The notes beneath the pieces are model-generated. The model saw nothing but the letters and a program-made list of their open reading frames with translations. It had not been told where the DNA came from and did no database searches. Shown in pieces: positions 7,016-13,379 of a stretch of DNA of 20,156 nt. The first letter of the stretch is position 1, and every line of letters begins with the position of its first letter. The translations under genes and the position numbers were made by a program. Origin of the DNA: Xanthomonas fragariae (GTDB taxonomy: Bacteria > Pseudomonadota > Gammaproteobacteria > Xanthomonadales > Xanthomonadaceae); assembly GCF_017603965.1 (NCBI RefSeq), contig NZ_CP071956.1:1-20156 (forward strand). The letters are read 5' to 3'.

Positions 7016-7275
7016 TCAGGCAAACCCGTTTCGTTGTCCGTGCCCCAGGTGTTCAACCACGCGCGCGCCTCCTGCCCGGTCAAATGCCGGCCGGTTTCCT
7101 GATAGGCGATCCAGGATGCCTGCGCTTCCTGCTTAAAACTTTCGCGAGCTTCTTCCAGCTCCACGTACTGCTTGATCGCTTCACGCATGATCCAGTGTGG
7201 CGACCGATCGCGCAGGCTGGCCAGGTGCTGCACGCGCCCCTTCAGCTCGTCGTCGATTTTTAGTGACGTTGCCAT
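7003..7275 (-). CDS. Ribbon-helix-helix antitoxin
   Basis: 90 residues. The N-terminal MATSLKIDDELKGRVQHLAS, then LRDRSPHWIMREAIKQYVEL, is a CopG/ParD-type ribbon-helix-helix domain that would bind the promoter as a dimer. The C-terminal part (EEARESFKQEAQASWIAYQE, TGRHLTGQEARAWLNTWGTD) is the likely toxin-wrapping region. Four residues before the stop it already overlaps the toxin gene. ATG 7275 follows GAAGACTGACAT. It forms a compact two-gene operon with the toxin. Confidence 0.85.
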   Translation of the reverse strand: MATSLKIDDELKGRVQHLASLRDRSPHWIMREAIKQYVELEEARESFKQEAQASWIAYQETGRHLTGQEARAWLNTWGTDNETGLPECHT

Positions 7276-7296
7276 ATGTCAGTCTTCATTATCAAT

Positions 7297-7322
7297 GAGT
7301 GATACCTAGCGATACTATACTC
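7297..7322 (-). promoter_or_regulatory. Likely toxin-antitoxin operator
   Basis: Between the relaxase stop and the antitoxin start, GAGTGATA and TATACTC form an imperfect inverted pair around two direct GATAC words. An RHH antitoxin commonly binds such sites upstream of its own gene. GATAAT at about 7289-7294 on the minus strand could be the -10. Weak but well placed. Confidence 0.35.
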
Positions 7323-7349
7323 GCTCGCCGTCGCTGTCCATGCAAGACA

Positions 7350-9026
7350 TCACGACGGCCGACGGGGCGCCCGCTTAGGTGTGCCATTGGCCGGTCGTCC
7401 GATCTGACCGGTAATCTGACCGCGCTGAGCAGCCAGACGACCGGACTCCTCGCGGATGTCAGCCTGCAGTTCCGGGTTGGTGATCGTGAGGCCATAGCGG
7501 GCCGCCAGACGAGCGCAGCGAGCCTTGTAAGCCTCACTGCCGGTCACTTGAAACGCCCCCCACTTTTCCGCACTAAGCTGCAGAGCGGCCAGAATGGCGG
7601 CTTCGTCTGCTTCGTCATGCACGTCGATGCGATCACCGCGATCGACAAACGCCGGCGACAACCGGCCGACCAGATGGTAAGCCACGCGATCGCCGTGGAT
7701 CTCGGCCACGAAGTCGCGCAGATCCTTCCGGCGTCGAGTCTCGACCGGATCGACTCGTATAACGCCGACAATCCGAGCCGGGATCTCGTCCGGCTCGTGG
7801 TCGCGGTAGCGCCACTGGTCGGCCGCCTCGGGTGAGAGCTCGCTCCTGAGCCATGCTTCATAGCTCGGGAACGGCCGGAAACGCTCCTGGAAGCCTCGGC
7901 GCTCGTCGCGCTGCCGCTCCCGCATCCGAAGCCGCATGGCAGCCTGCTCGGCCGCCAGAACGCTGCGCAGGGCGTTCAATCCGCCGCCATTGCCGCGCCA
8001 CTTTCCGGCCGTGATGTCCGTCCATGTGACACGCTGTCGTTCGGCCACTCCCTGCCGCTCGAGCTCGTGCTTTCCACGCAAGCGGATTTGCGTGGCGTTC
8101 TTGGCTTGATAGTGCGCGCGGCGAGCAGCGATGTACTCGGCCCAGCGCGGCGCAGTGGCCTTGATCGGCTTGGCCGAAAGGATAGGCAAGGCATCCGCCG
8201 GTGCGGCCGGCTGGAATTCGCCCAAACGCTTCTGCAGGGCGGCCAGCGTCGCGCTACGATCCGCGCTCGAGGCCTTCACCGCCACGTCGCCGATCCAGAT
8301 GACCGCGCCACTGCCCTTGCGCTCGTAGCGAAATCCGTGCGCCTGCAGGCCGGCGTGCAGCTCGGCCCAGCTCGCGGCGTCGCGGATAATCGGCGCCGCA
8401 GACTCGATGGCGATACGCTCGGCGGATTGTTCGCCCGTCCGCACCTCCATATCGCGGCGCTTCTGAGATGGTGCTTTGTGGCCGTCGGAAGCTCCCCGAA
8501 TAACCTCACCGTTCGCATCGACCTGGTAGCGGGCATTGCGCTCGCTCGACCATCCCTGGATGGCTTCGATTTTGGCGATCGCGCGATGGCCGGCTTCCTT
8601 ATCGAAACCCTTGTTTGGTTTGATGACCTTAAGCGTATCCGGATGCACCCGATTCACCGCGATGTGCAGGTGCATGTTATCGGTGTCCTGGTGCAACGCA
8701 TATAGAGCCTGGTGCTCGGCAAGGCCAAGCTCGGCGAGCAGGATCTCGGCCGCCTGTTCCACATGTGCCGGCGTCGGATACTCGCCTTCACGCCAGCTCA
8801 GAATGTAGTGGTTGATCGGATTCGCGCTGCGCGGGGCGTCCATCGCCAACGCGACCATCTCGCTTTGCTGGCCGGCGTGATCGTCGCAGAGGAATCCGCG
8901 TGCGCCGGTATAAGCGACCTTTTCGTGCGGATTGGTTTTGGCTGGATCACGAATGTAGTCGGTCAGGTCGCGAATATGCTTCGCCTTTGACTTCACGCGA
9001 TCCGCCGGCACTTTCTTGAAGATCAT
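7350..9026 (-). CDS. MobP-family relaxase (TraI/MobA-like) with LPD7 domain
   Basis: 558 residues. It nicks one strand at oriT and pilots it into the recipient. Motif I: LTDYIRDP, with probable catalytic Tyr24. Motif III: ALHQDTDNMHLHIAVNRVHP, metal-binding His112, His119 and His121 with Asp114, matching the HxDxxxxHxH pattern of IncP TraI and relatives. His73 lies in INHYILSWREGE. A basic, Arg-rich linker covers about 300-385. The C-terminus (about 435-522, FVDRGDRIDVHDEADEAAIL, ALQLSAEKWGAFQVTG, YGLTITNPELQ) matches the LPD7 module often fused to MobP relaxases. The ATG (9026) overlaps the stop of the RHH gene (ATGA). No coupling protein or mating-pore genes accompany it, so the plasmid is mobilizable, not self-transmissible. 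Confidence 0.93.
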   Translation of the reverse strand: MIFKKVPADRVKSKAKHIRDLTDYIRDPAKTNPHEKVAYTGARGFLCDDHAGQQSEMVALAMDAPRSANPINHYILSWREGEYPTPAHVEQAAEILLAELGLAEHQALYALHQDTDNMHLHIAVNRVHPDTLKVIKPNKGFDKEAGHRAIAKIEAIQGWSSERNARYQVDANGEVIRGASDGHKAPSQKRRDMEVRTGEQSAERIAIESAAPIIRDAASWAELHAGLQAHGFRYERKGSGAVIWIGDVAVKASSADRSATLAALQKRLGEFQPAAPADALPILSAKPIKATAPRWAEYIAARRAHYQAKNATQIRLRGKHELERQGVAERQRVTWTDITAGKWRGNGGGLNALRSVLAAEQAAMRLRMRERQRDERRGFQERFRPFPSYEAWLRSELSPEAADQWRYRDHEPDEIPARIVGVIRVDPVETRRRKDLRDFVAEIHGDRVAYHLVGRLSPAFVDRGDRIDVHDEADEAAILAALQLSAEKWGAFQVTGSEAYKARCARLAARYGLTITNPELQADIREESGRLAAQRGQITGQIGRPANGTPKRAPRRPS

Positions 9027-9331
9027 GGCTGGCTCAGCTTCTTGATCTGCCCCGTGATCTCCACGAGGGCCTGTGAGGTCTCACGGCTGTACACGCCTTC
9101 CGTCGTGTTGTGGATGTGCTTCAGTAAGCCGCCAATGCGGCGCAGCTCGCGCACCATCACCATGTCGGCGTTGGCGACGATCGGCCGCCCGAAGTAACGG
9201 CGGCGCACGAGCTCCGAAACACTCAAGCTGGCCAGCTCCGCGTCGTCACGCAAACGCGCCTTCTCGTCCGGCGTCAGCCGCACGGCGATTTTCTCGGTCA
9301 GCGCCTCCGCGCCTTTTACTGTGAACGGCAT
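9023..9331 (-). CDS. mobC: MobC/NikA/TraJ-like relaxosome RHH protein
   Basis: About 102 residues from ATG 9331, which has GGGAGG upstream; an ORF extended to 9367 lacks a ribosome site. EKIAVRLTPDEKARLRDDAE, then LASLSVSELVRRRYFGRPIV, is the ribbon-helix-helix DNA-binding domain; LRRIGGLLKHIHNTTEGVYS, then RETSQALVEITGQIKKL, is the usual MobC helical tail, the part that helps relaxase nicking in other plasmids. It overlaps the relaxase by 4 bases and starts next to oriT. Binds oriT and positions the relaxase. Confidence 0.88.
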   Translation of the reverse strand: MPFTVKGAEALTEKIAVRLTPDEKARLRDDAELASLSVSELVRRRYFGRPIVANADMVMVRELRRIGGLLKHIHNTTEGVYSRETSQALVEITGQIKKLSQP

Positions 9332-9372
9332 GGCCGGTCCTCCCAATAGGCGCTGTGCGCCGGTCAACTGGT

Positions 9373-9389
9373 CCAGGGCAGCGCCCTGG
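9373..9389. repeat. Hairpin beside oriT and second nic-like word
   Basis: CCAGGGC (9373-9379) and GCCCTGG (9383-9389) around a 3-base loop form a stable hairpin just upstream of mobC. On the minus strand the adjoining 9396-9389 reads CATCCTG|C, also fitting the YATCCTG|Y nic consensus. It might be a transcription control element or a second nic candidate; the site at 9481 is preferred because of strand. Confidence 0.45.
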
Positions 9390-9439
9390 CAGGATGAGCC
9401 GGCCTGTGAGAAGCGAAGCGCCGAACGGGCTGGCGCCCC

Positions 9440-9495
9440 TTGGCTGCACAGGAACGAAGTTCCATGTGTCAGACAAGGGCCATCCTGTTACGCTT
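9440..9495 (+). other. oriT: Candidate oriT with nic site
   Basis: CATCCTG|T at 9481-9488 fits the YATCCTG|Y nic consensus of IncP-type MobP systems. Just 5' to it, CACaGGAAC (9447-9455) and GTTCCatGTG (9459-9468) form an inverted repeat with a 3-base loop, the usual relaxase or accessory recognition arm. The nic word is on the strand opposite to the mobC/relaxase coding strand, as in RP4, and lies between divergent mob operons. Position and architecture agree; cleavage is not shown. Confidence 0.65.
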
Positions 9496-9616
9496 AACTT
9501 CCATGCAAATGGTATAGCATGCCGCTGTTTTAAGCGATTCCATGCGGAAGTCTTGAAACGTAAGATGAATTCGTATTTCGCCGACACTTTGCGCGGCATC
9601 TATAAAGCCACCAGCA

Positions 9617-9907
9617 ATGACGAACGAAAAAAGGCTCACGGTAGGGCAGATCAAAGAGATGCTTGCCGATCTCGATGCCGAATTTCCGCCGCTCACGTGC
9701 GAGGAAATCGAAGCCAACAAGGTCGGTGAAAAACGCAGCGCTGTGGACAGAAAAAAACGGGAAGACGTGGCACTTCTGCGCGCCGAACTGGAAACCTTGA
9801 AGGCGCGTGGAATGTCGATCCGACTGATAGCCGATGTGCTACGCGGTGAACACCTCGATGAAGCAACACCGACACTCCGCAAGCACCTTGCAGGAACACG
9901 CCAATGA
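9617..9907 (+). CDS. Small TraK-like oriT-region protein
   Basis: 96 residues, highly charged (NEKRLTVGQIKEMLADLDAE at the start). The C-terminal part (VALLRAELETLKARGMSIRL, IADVLRGEHLDEATPTLRKH) is a helix-turn-helix-like motif similar in plan to the tail of RP4 TraK, which binds oriT. It is transcribed away from mobC across oriT, exactly the position of traK in IncP plasmids. The similarity is by eye and position only; an alternative is a pTF-FC2-type accessory Mob protein. No strong ribosome site precedes the ATG. It overlaps the next gene (ATGA). Confidence 0.55.
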   Translation: MTNEKRLTVGQIKEMLADLDAEFPPLTCEEIEANKVGEKRSAVDRKKREDVALLRAELETLKARGMSIRLIADVLRGEHLDEATPTLRKHLAGTRQ

Positions 9908-10206
9908 ACACGATGGATCGAGCTGGAAGCGTTCCATCCAGCGCTTTGACGGACACTCAGCTAAGCGATCTGCAACTCGCCGCGGATCTCATCGACATGA
10001 TGTACAGCATCGTGTGGAACCGTATCTGGAAAGGACGCGCGGAGTGGGAGCCGAATGCAGCATCCTCGAAAGAGTTACAGAAGATCCTAAGACGGTGTGA
10101 TGACGATCGCCGGCTACTCAGGTGGCACCGGCAAGATAGGGATGCAATGCAGGCGATCATCGATCACTACACCGTCGCGGTACGCGATCAGTTGACGATG
10201 CACTGA
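9904..10206 (+). CDS. Hypothetical helical protein (100 aa) of the mob operon
   Basis: Begins MNTMDRAGSVPSSALTDTQL. Predicted all-helical and soluble, rich in Asp, Arg and Trp (IVWNRIWKGRAEWEPNAASS; RRCDDDRRLLRWHRQDRDAM). The start overlaps the previous stop by four bases. No family recognised. Being second in the operon divergent from the relaxase, an accessory mobilization role is plausible. Confidence 0.6.
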   Translation: MNTMDRAGSVPSSALTDTQLSDLQLAADLIDMMYSIVWNRIWKGRAEWEPNAASSKELQKILRRCDDDRRLLRWHRQDRDAMQAIIDHYTVAVRDQLTMH

Positions 10207-10223
10207 AACTAGGGGAGAAGGCT

Positions 10224-10592
10224 GTGGAAGAGGCAGAAGATACGCGGCGAGCCTGGAGCTACAACGCTGCAGTAGAAGCAGAATTGGAACCCCAGTTGTA
10301 TGCTTGGGCCGATATTCCAGAAGGTACGTGGGCAGCTCGACTCGACTTCAAAGCGTGGTCAAACAAGACTGCCGCCGGCCACCTTGTGTGTTACTTCACA
10401 TCGCTCGTTAATGGTCGCCGCTATCGACTCTCGGCATTCCGTCCAAATCAGCCGGCCGGGCGATGCTACACGCCAAAAGATGGGGGCATTGATTTTTCAT
10501 GCCCAGGACTAGACGGACAAACGTTTCTGGTGACAGTCGGCAGAACGAGGAAAGGAAGCGCCACATGGCTCACGGCGGAATTCGATGAATAG
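10224..10592 (+). CDS. Hypothetical soluble protein (122 aa) of the mob operon
   Basis: Starts at GTG 10224 with AGGGGAGAAGG directly upstream, a very good ribosome site. N-terminal part acidic and helical; the C-terminal two thirds is beta-rich with aromatic residues (GHLVCYFTSLVNGRRYRLSA, FRPNQPAGRCYTPKDGGIDF). Two Cys residues (GRCYTP and FSCPG) are spaced so they could pair. No family recognised. Third gene in the plus-strand run starting at 9617. Confidence 0.6.
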   Translation: MEEAEDTRRAWSYNAAVEAELEPQLYAWADIPEGTWAARLDFKAWSNKTAAGHLVCYFTSLVNGRRYRLSAFRPNQPAGRCYTPKDGGIDFSCPGLDGQTFLVTVGRTRKGSATWLTAEFDE

Positions 10593-10680
10593 TCGCAAGG
10601 CGCGCAGTAACGCATGGCCTGCTGCAAGACAAGACTCTGAGAAACCCGACGGACGCTTTACACTTCGGTCAGGGGAATAA
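10585..10680 (+). CDS. Possible 31-aa coupled micro-ORF
   Basis: ATGAATAG overlaps the stop of the 122-aa gene. The ORF reads MNSRKARSNAWPAARQDSEK and then PDGRFTLRSGE, basic and polar. No own ribosome site apart from termination-reinitiation. It may only act to couple translation or be noise. Confidence 0.2.
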   Translation: MNSRKARSNAWPAARQDSEKPDGRFTLRSGE

Positions 10681-10721
10681 CCCGACACACTCGATTTTTT
10701 CCAACAACAAGGAAAAAGGGA

Positions 10722-11090
10722 ATGCATCCTGTCATCGCGAAGACCTTCGGCGGCCTGTCTGCCCAATACTACGTTCGCCAGTTCCTCTTCGGTTTGATCT
10801 TTCCGGTGTTTATCCTGTTCGCGCTGAGTCACGGCACCACGCCCCATACGGTGGTGTTCAGCACCTATGCCTTCCTTGCCGTGAACACGCTGCTCTACCC
10901 GTACGCCCGCTTCGTCTACGAGAGCATCGTCGGCTACATCATGGGTGGGAACGTCTTCTTTGTGAACGCTATCCTCATGCTGTTCGTGAAATTGATGACG
11001 ATGGTGATCTGCTGGTGCTGCGCGATTTTCATTGCGCCGATCGGCTTGCTGTATCTGTACGTTCACCACAGCAGACGCTCCGCAAGCTGA
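10722..11090 (+). CDS. Small inner-membrane protein (122 aa)
   Basis: AAGGAAAAAGGG lies just before the ATG. Three or four membrane segments: YVRQFLFGLIFPVFILFAL, HTVVFSTYAFLAVNTLL, VNAILMLFVKLMTMVICWCC and AIFIAPIGLLYLYV, with a basic tail (HHSRRSAS). Between the first pair lies a conserved-looking PYARFVYESIVGYIMGGNVF. The family is not recognised. It is the last gene of the plus-strand mob run, though separated by 129 bases with its own ribosome site. It might act at the donor membrane in mobilization or interfere with other plasmids' transfer; neither is shown. Confidence 0.6.
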   Translation: MHPVIAKTFGGLSAQYYVRQFLFGLIFPVFILFALSHGTTPHTVVFSTYAFLAVNTLLYPYARFVYESIVGYIMGGNVFFVNAILMLFVKLMTMVICWCCAIFIAPIGLLYLYVHHSRRSAS

Positions 11091-11123
11091 AACGCAAAGC
11101 GTCGGCGAAGTACGAACACGCCA

Positions 11124-11242
11124 TCATTTTTTCTGGATCCCGCCCTTCGCGTCGGCAGGCGGAACGTCCCCAGCCGGCGGCGTAAGACGCGCCAGCATTG
11201 CCGCAATCTGCGCCTGCATCGCCTCCAATTGGCCAGCCAACT
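11124..11242 (-). pseudogene. 3' fragment of a small gene cut by the IS3-type element
   Basis: The last 38 or so codons survive ([20 protein letters not shown], then [18 protein letters not shown], stop at 11124). The reading frame runs straight into the IS end at 11243. A coiled-coil-like heptad pattern, then a Pro/Ala-rich tail. It originally followed the coiled-coil/TM gene (11843-12430) on the same strand. Its 5' end was lost with the deleted half of the IS. Confidence 0.6.
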
Positions 11243-11292
11243 TGAACCGCCCCGGGATTTGCGGAGGCTCAATCATCTGAGAGGATTGAGCC

Positions 11293-11613
11293 ATGAACAA
11301 GTCGAAGAAGTTCTCACCAGAGGTGCGTGAGCGAGCGGTACGGATGGTGCAGGAGCACCGGGGCGAGTACCCCTCGTTGTGGGCGTCGATCGAGTCGATC
11401 GCCCCCAAAATCGGCTGCGTGCCACAAACGCTGTTGGAGTGGGTCAAGCAGTCGGAAGTGGACGCGGGAGCGCGGCCGGGCGTGAGCACGGCCGAGGCAC
11501 AGCGAATCAAGGATCTGGAACGGGAGGTCAAGGAACTGCGCCGGGCCAACGAGATCCTCAAGGTGGCCAGCGCGTTTTTCGCCCAGGCGGAGCTCGACCG
11601 CCGGCTGAAGTGA
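11293..11613 (+). CDS. IS3-family transposase OrfA
   Basis: 106 residues: [20 protein letters not shown], then an HTH ([20 protein letters not shown]) and a C-terminal leucine-zipper-like helix ([36 protein letters not shown]), the normal OrfA structure. OrfA binds IS ends and, after -1 frameshifting, fuses to OrfB. Here OrfB is truncated, so only a regulator-like OrfA can be made. Confidence 0.92.
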   Translation: MNKSKKFSPEVRERAVRMVQEHRGEYPSLWASIESIAPKIGCVPQTLLEWVKQSEVDAGARPGVSTAEAQRIKDLEREVKELRRANEILKVASAFFAQAELDRRLK

Positions 11614-11820
11614 TGTATGCGATGGTGGAAGCGCACCGGAACAGGTTCGGGGTCGAGCCGATCTGCGAGGTGCTGCAGATTGCCCCGTCGGCCTATCGCC
11701 GACATGCCGCACGCCGTCGTGATCGGTCATTGCTCAGTGCCAGGGCGCATCGCGATGCCGAGCTGGCGCCGAAGATCGAGATGGTCTGGCGTCAGAACCA
11801 GCAGGTCTACGGCGCGGAGG
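11613..11820 (+). pseudogene. Truncated IS3-family transposase OrfB
   Basis: Starts ATG 11613, overlapping the orfA TGA, in the -1 frame. Reads [20 protein letters not shown] then [16 protein letters not shown], the N-terminal HTH_21-like region of OrfB, up to NQQVYGAEE. The whole DDE catalytic domain is missing (about 70 of the usual 280 or so residues remain); the frame then runs to a chance stop at 11879. Confidence 0.88.
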
Positions 11821-11842
11821 AAATACCTCTGATCGATGAGTT

Positions 11843-12430
11843 CTATCGTTGCTCGCGTGGTTTTGCCTGCCGGTATTGACGTTTATCTCCTTGCCGCAGG
11901 CCAGTGGGGTCAACGTTGACGCAAATCCGGTCGGCGCACACGATGGCGTCGGAAGCGTAAAACGCCTGCACGACAGGCACCGCGTTTTCATAGCGCTGGA
12001 GTTCGTCCTTCGTGGCGGCGAGTTCACGACGGTAGTAGCCCAAAACGGCCCAGCCGACGAGAAGAACCAGCAGCAAGATGGCTCCGCCGGCGGCGAACCA
12101 CGTCCACACGGTCTTGCTGGCTCCTTTCAACCGCGCAGTCGTAGTCGTGACATCGCGGTCGAATTGGGCTGCCACCGGCGCCAGCGCTTGCTTGCCGTCT
12201 TCGGCGAGTTGGGTCTTGGCGCCACCGACGATGGTGGCAATCTCGCGACGTGACATCGAAACTTCATTGCGCAGAGATTGCAGCTCTTGATTGAACGCCA
12301 AGCGTATGTTCTGTTCGCGCTGCACCATTTCAGTTCGCAAGGTAAGCATCGCCTTGGCGGATTGGTGATTGGCCTGAATCGATTCTTGTAGCGCTGCACG
12401 TAGCGCGGCGATGTCATCGTTGTTGTACAT
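11843..12430 (-). CDS. Coiled-coil plus single-TM protein, possible accessory mobilization protein
   Basis: 195 residues. MYNNDDIAALRAALQESIQA and about 90 further residues are a long helical coiled coil with Gln/Arg/Glu heptads. A membrane helix lies at about 110-132 (WTWFAAGGAILLLVLLVGWA). Next comes another short coil (RRELAATKDELQRYENAVPV) and a C-terminal region with a Cys pair in AFYASDAIVCADRICVNVDP. Cys-Ala-Asp-Arg-Ile-Cys resembles a small disulfide or metal knuckle. This layout recalls MobB/MbeB-type mobilization proteins, by plan only. It begins 16 bases after the immunity-like gene, so it may share that operon. The next gene downstream is destroyed by the IS. Confidence 0.6.
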   Translation of the reverse strand: MYNNDDIAALRAALQESIQANHQSAKAMLTLRTEMVQREQNIRLAFNQELQSLRNEVSMSRREIATIVGGAKTQLAEDGKQALAPVAAQFDRDVTTTTARLKGASKTVWTWFAAGGAILLLVLLVGWAVLGYYRRELAATKDELQRYENAVPVVQAFYASDAIVCADRICVNVDPTGLRQGDKRQYRQAKPREQR

Positions 12431-12446
12431 GTAACTCGCACCTGTG

Positions 12447-13370
12447 CTAGCGGAATTGTGGGTAGTCGTGTCTTAGGCGCGCTTCGACGGCAACGGCGAG
12501 GGGGTGAGGCTCCGCTTCCGGCAAATCGCGGATCACCGCCCACGGGGTATCGACCAGCGCGTGGCCGGTCTCGAACTCTGGCAGGCCATCACGGCGGCGC
12601 AGGGCCTGTACGGCCAGTAGTTCGGCTGGGAACACGCGGTCGAAGTCGCTCTCAAACTCATACTTGTTCTTGTCGGTACCGGGCTTGCTGCGGCTGATAT
12701 GGAACTCGGCGGCGGCTTGCATGGCTTGCTGAAAAGCGGTCTTGTCGCTTGTGCGCCAGCAGTCCAGCAACTCTTTGTATGCGGGAATCAGTGGGTTGAC
12801 GGACCGGTAATGCGTCGAAAGGCCGAACGCCTGGGAGAACAGGAAGATCAAGAAGGCATCGTTGGTGCCCTTGCCCCAGCTATGCTTTCGCCAATCGTCG
12901 GAAATCACTGCTTGATCCCGGTGGGCGACGTCAATCAACCAACGCGCGCAACTTCGCGCCTCCTCCCACAGCGACAGCATGGCGGGCCCAGCGGCTTCCA
13001 TGCTGGACCAAAACGATAGTGGCAATCTGGTTTCACTCTTTGCCGGCACCGCAGCCTCGAAGCGGAACGCCAGCGAGCGGAAAGCCACTGCCCAGCGCAG
13101 CGCCTCGGGCAGGGGCAGCAGATCGAGCCCGTCGAAGGCGGTATTGGCCGTGATGCCGAAAGCAATGCAAGCACGAATGCCATAGGTGTGGCCGAGACTA
13201 TGGCAGGACACAATCGCTGCGCGAGTCAGCGTGCCGGTGGCGTCCAACTCTTCGCGCAGACTTGCCACCTCTCTGTCGAGTCGGTCACCTTTCAATACAA
13301 GGCGATCCCACCAGCTTAGGCATTCCTTGAAGACCTTCTTCAGTGACGGGTGGGAGGTCGATACATTCAT
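12447..13370 (-). CDS. Probable immunity protein of the nuclease effector
   Basis: 307 residues, soluble, mostly helical, with Trp-rich stretches (LKKVFKECLSWWDRLVLKGD; ARSCARWLIDVAHRDQ; SDDWRKHSWGKGTNDAFLIF) and an acidic C-terminal region with EFESDFDRVFPAELLAVQAL then RRRDGLPEFETGHALVDTPW. No signal peptide or membrane helix, as expected for an immunity protein against a cytoplasmic nuclease. It starts 9 bases after the effector stop in the same operon. No known immunity family is recognised; the role rests on position and size. An alternative is a tail or adaptor chaperone for the effector. Confidence 0.6.
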   Translation of the reverse strand: MNVSTSHPSLKKVFKECLSWWDRLVLKGDRLDREVASLREELDATGTLTRAAIVSCHSLGHTYGIRACIAFGITANTAFDGLDLLPLPEALRWAVAFRSLAFRFEAAVPAKSETRLPLSFWSSMEAAGPAMLSLWEEARSCARWLIDVAHRDQAVISDDWRKHSWGKGTNDAFLIFLFSQAFGLSTHYRSVNPLIPAYKELLDCWRTSDKTAFQQAMQAAAEFHISRSKPGTDKNKYEFESDFDRVFPAELLAVQALRRRDGLPEFETGHALVDTPWAVIRDLPEAEPHPLAVAVEARLRHDYPQFR

Positions 13371-13379
13371 GTGCGCGTC

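Larger units (their letters stand above)
11243..11820 (+). mobile_element. Truncated IS3-family (IS51-group-like) insertion sequence
   Basis: The left end starts TGAACCGCCCCGGGATTTGC, a typical inverted-repeat terminus of this group, 50 bases before orfA. orfA is intact, orfB is cut after about 69 codons, and there is no right end: past about 11820 the sequence changes to that following the 11843 gene. So an adjacent deletion removed roughly half the element. No target duplication can be checked. Confidence 0.85.

Noticed and set aside
8067..8705. 212-codon plus-strand frame inside the relaxase gene
   Set aside because: Antisense shadow of a high-GC gene; the minus-strand relaxase has clear catalytic motifs.
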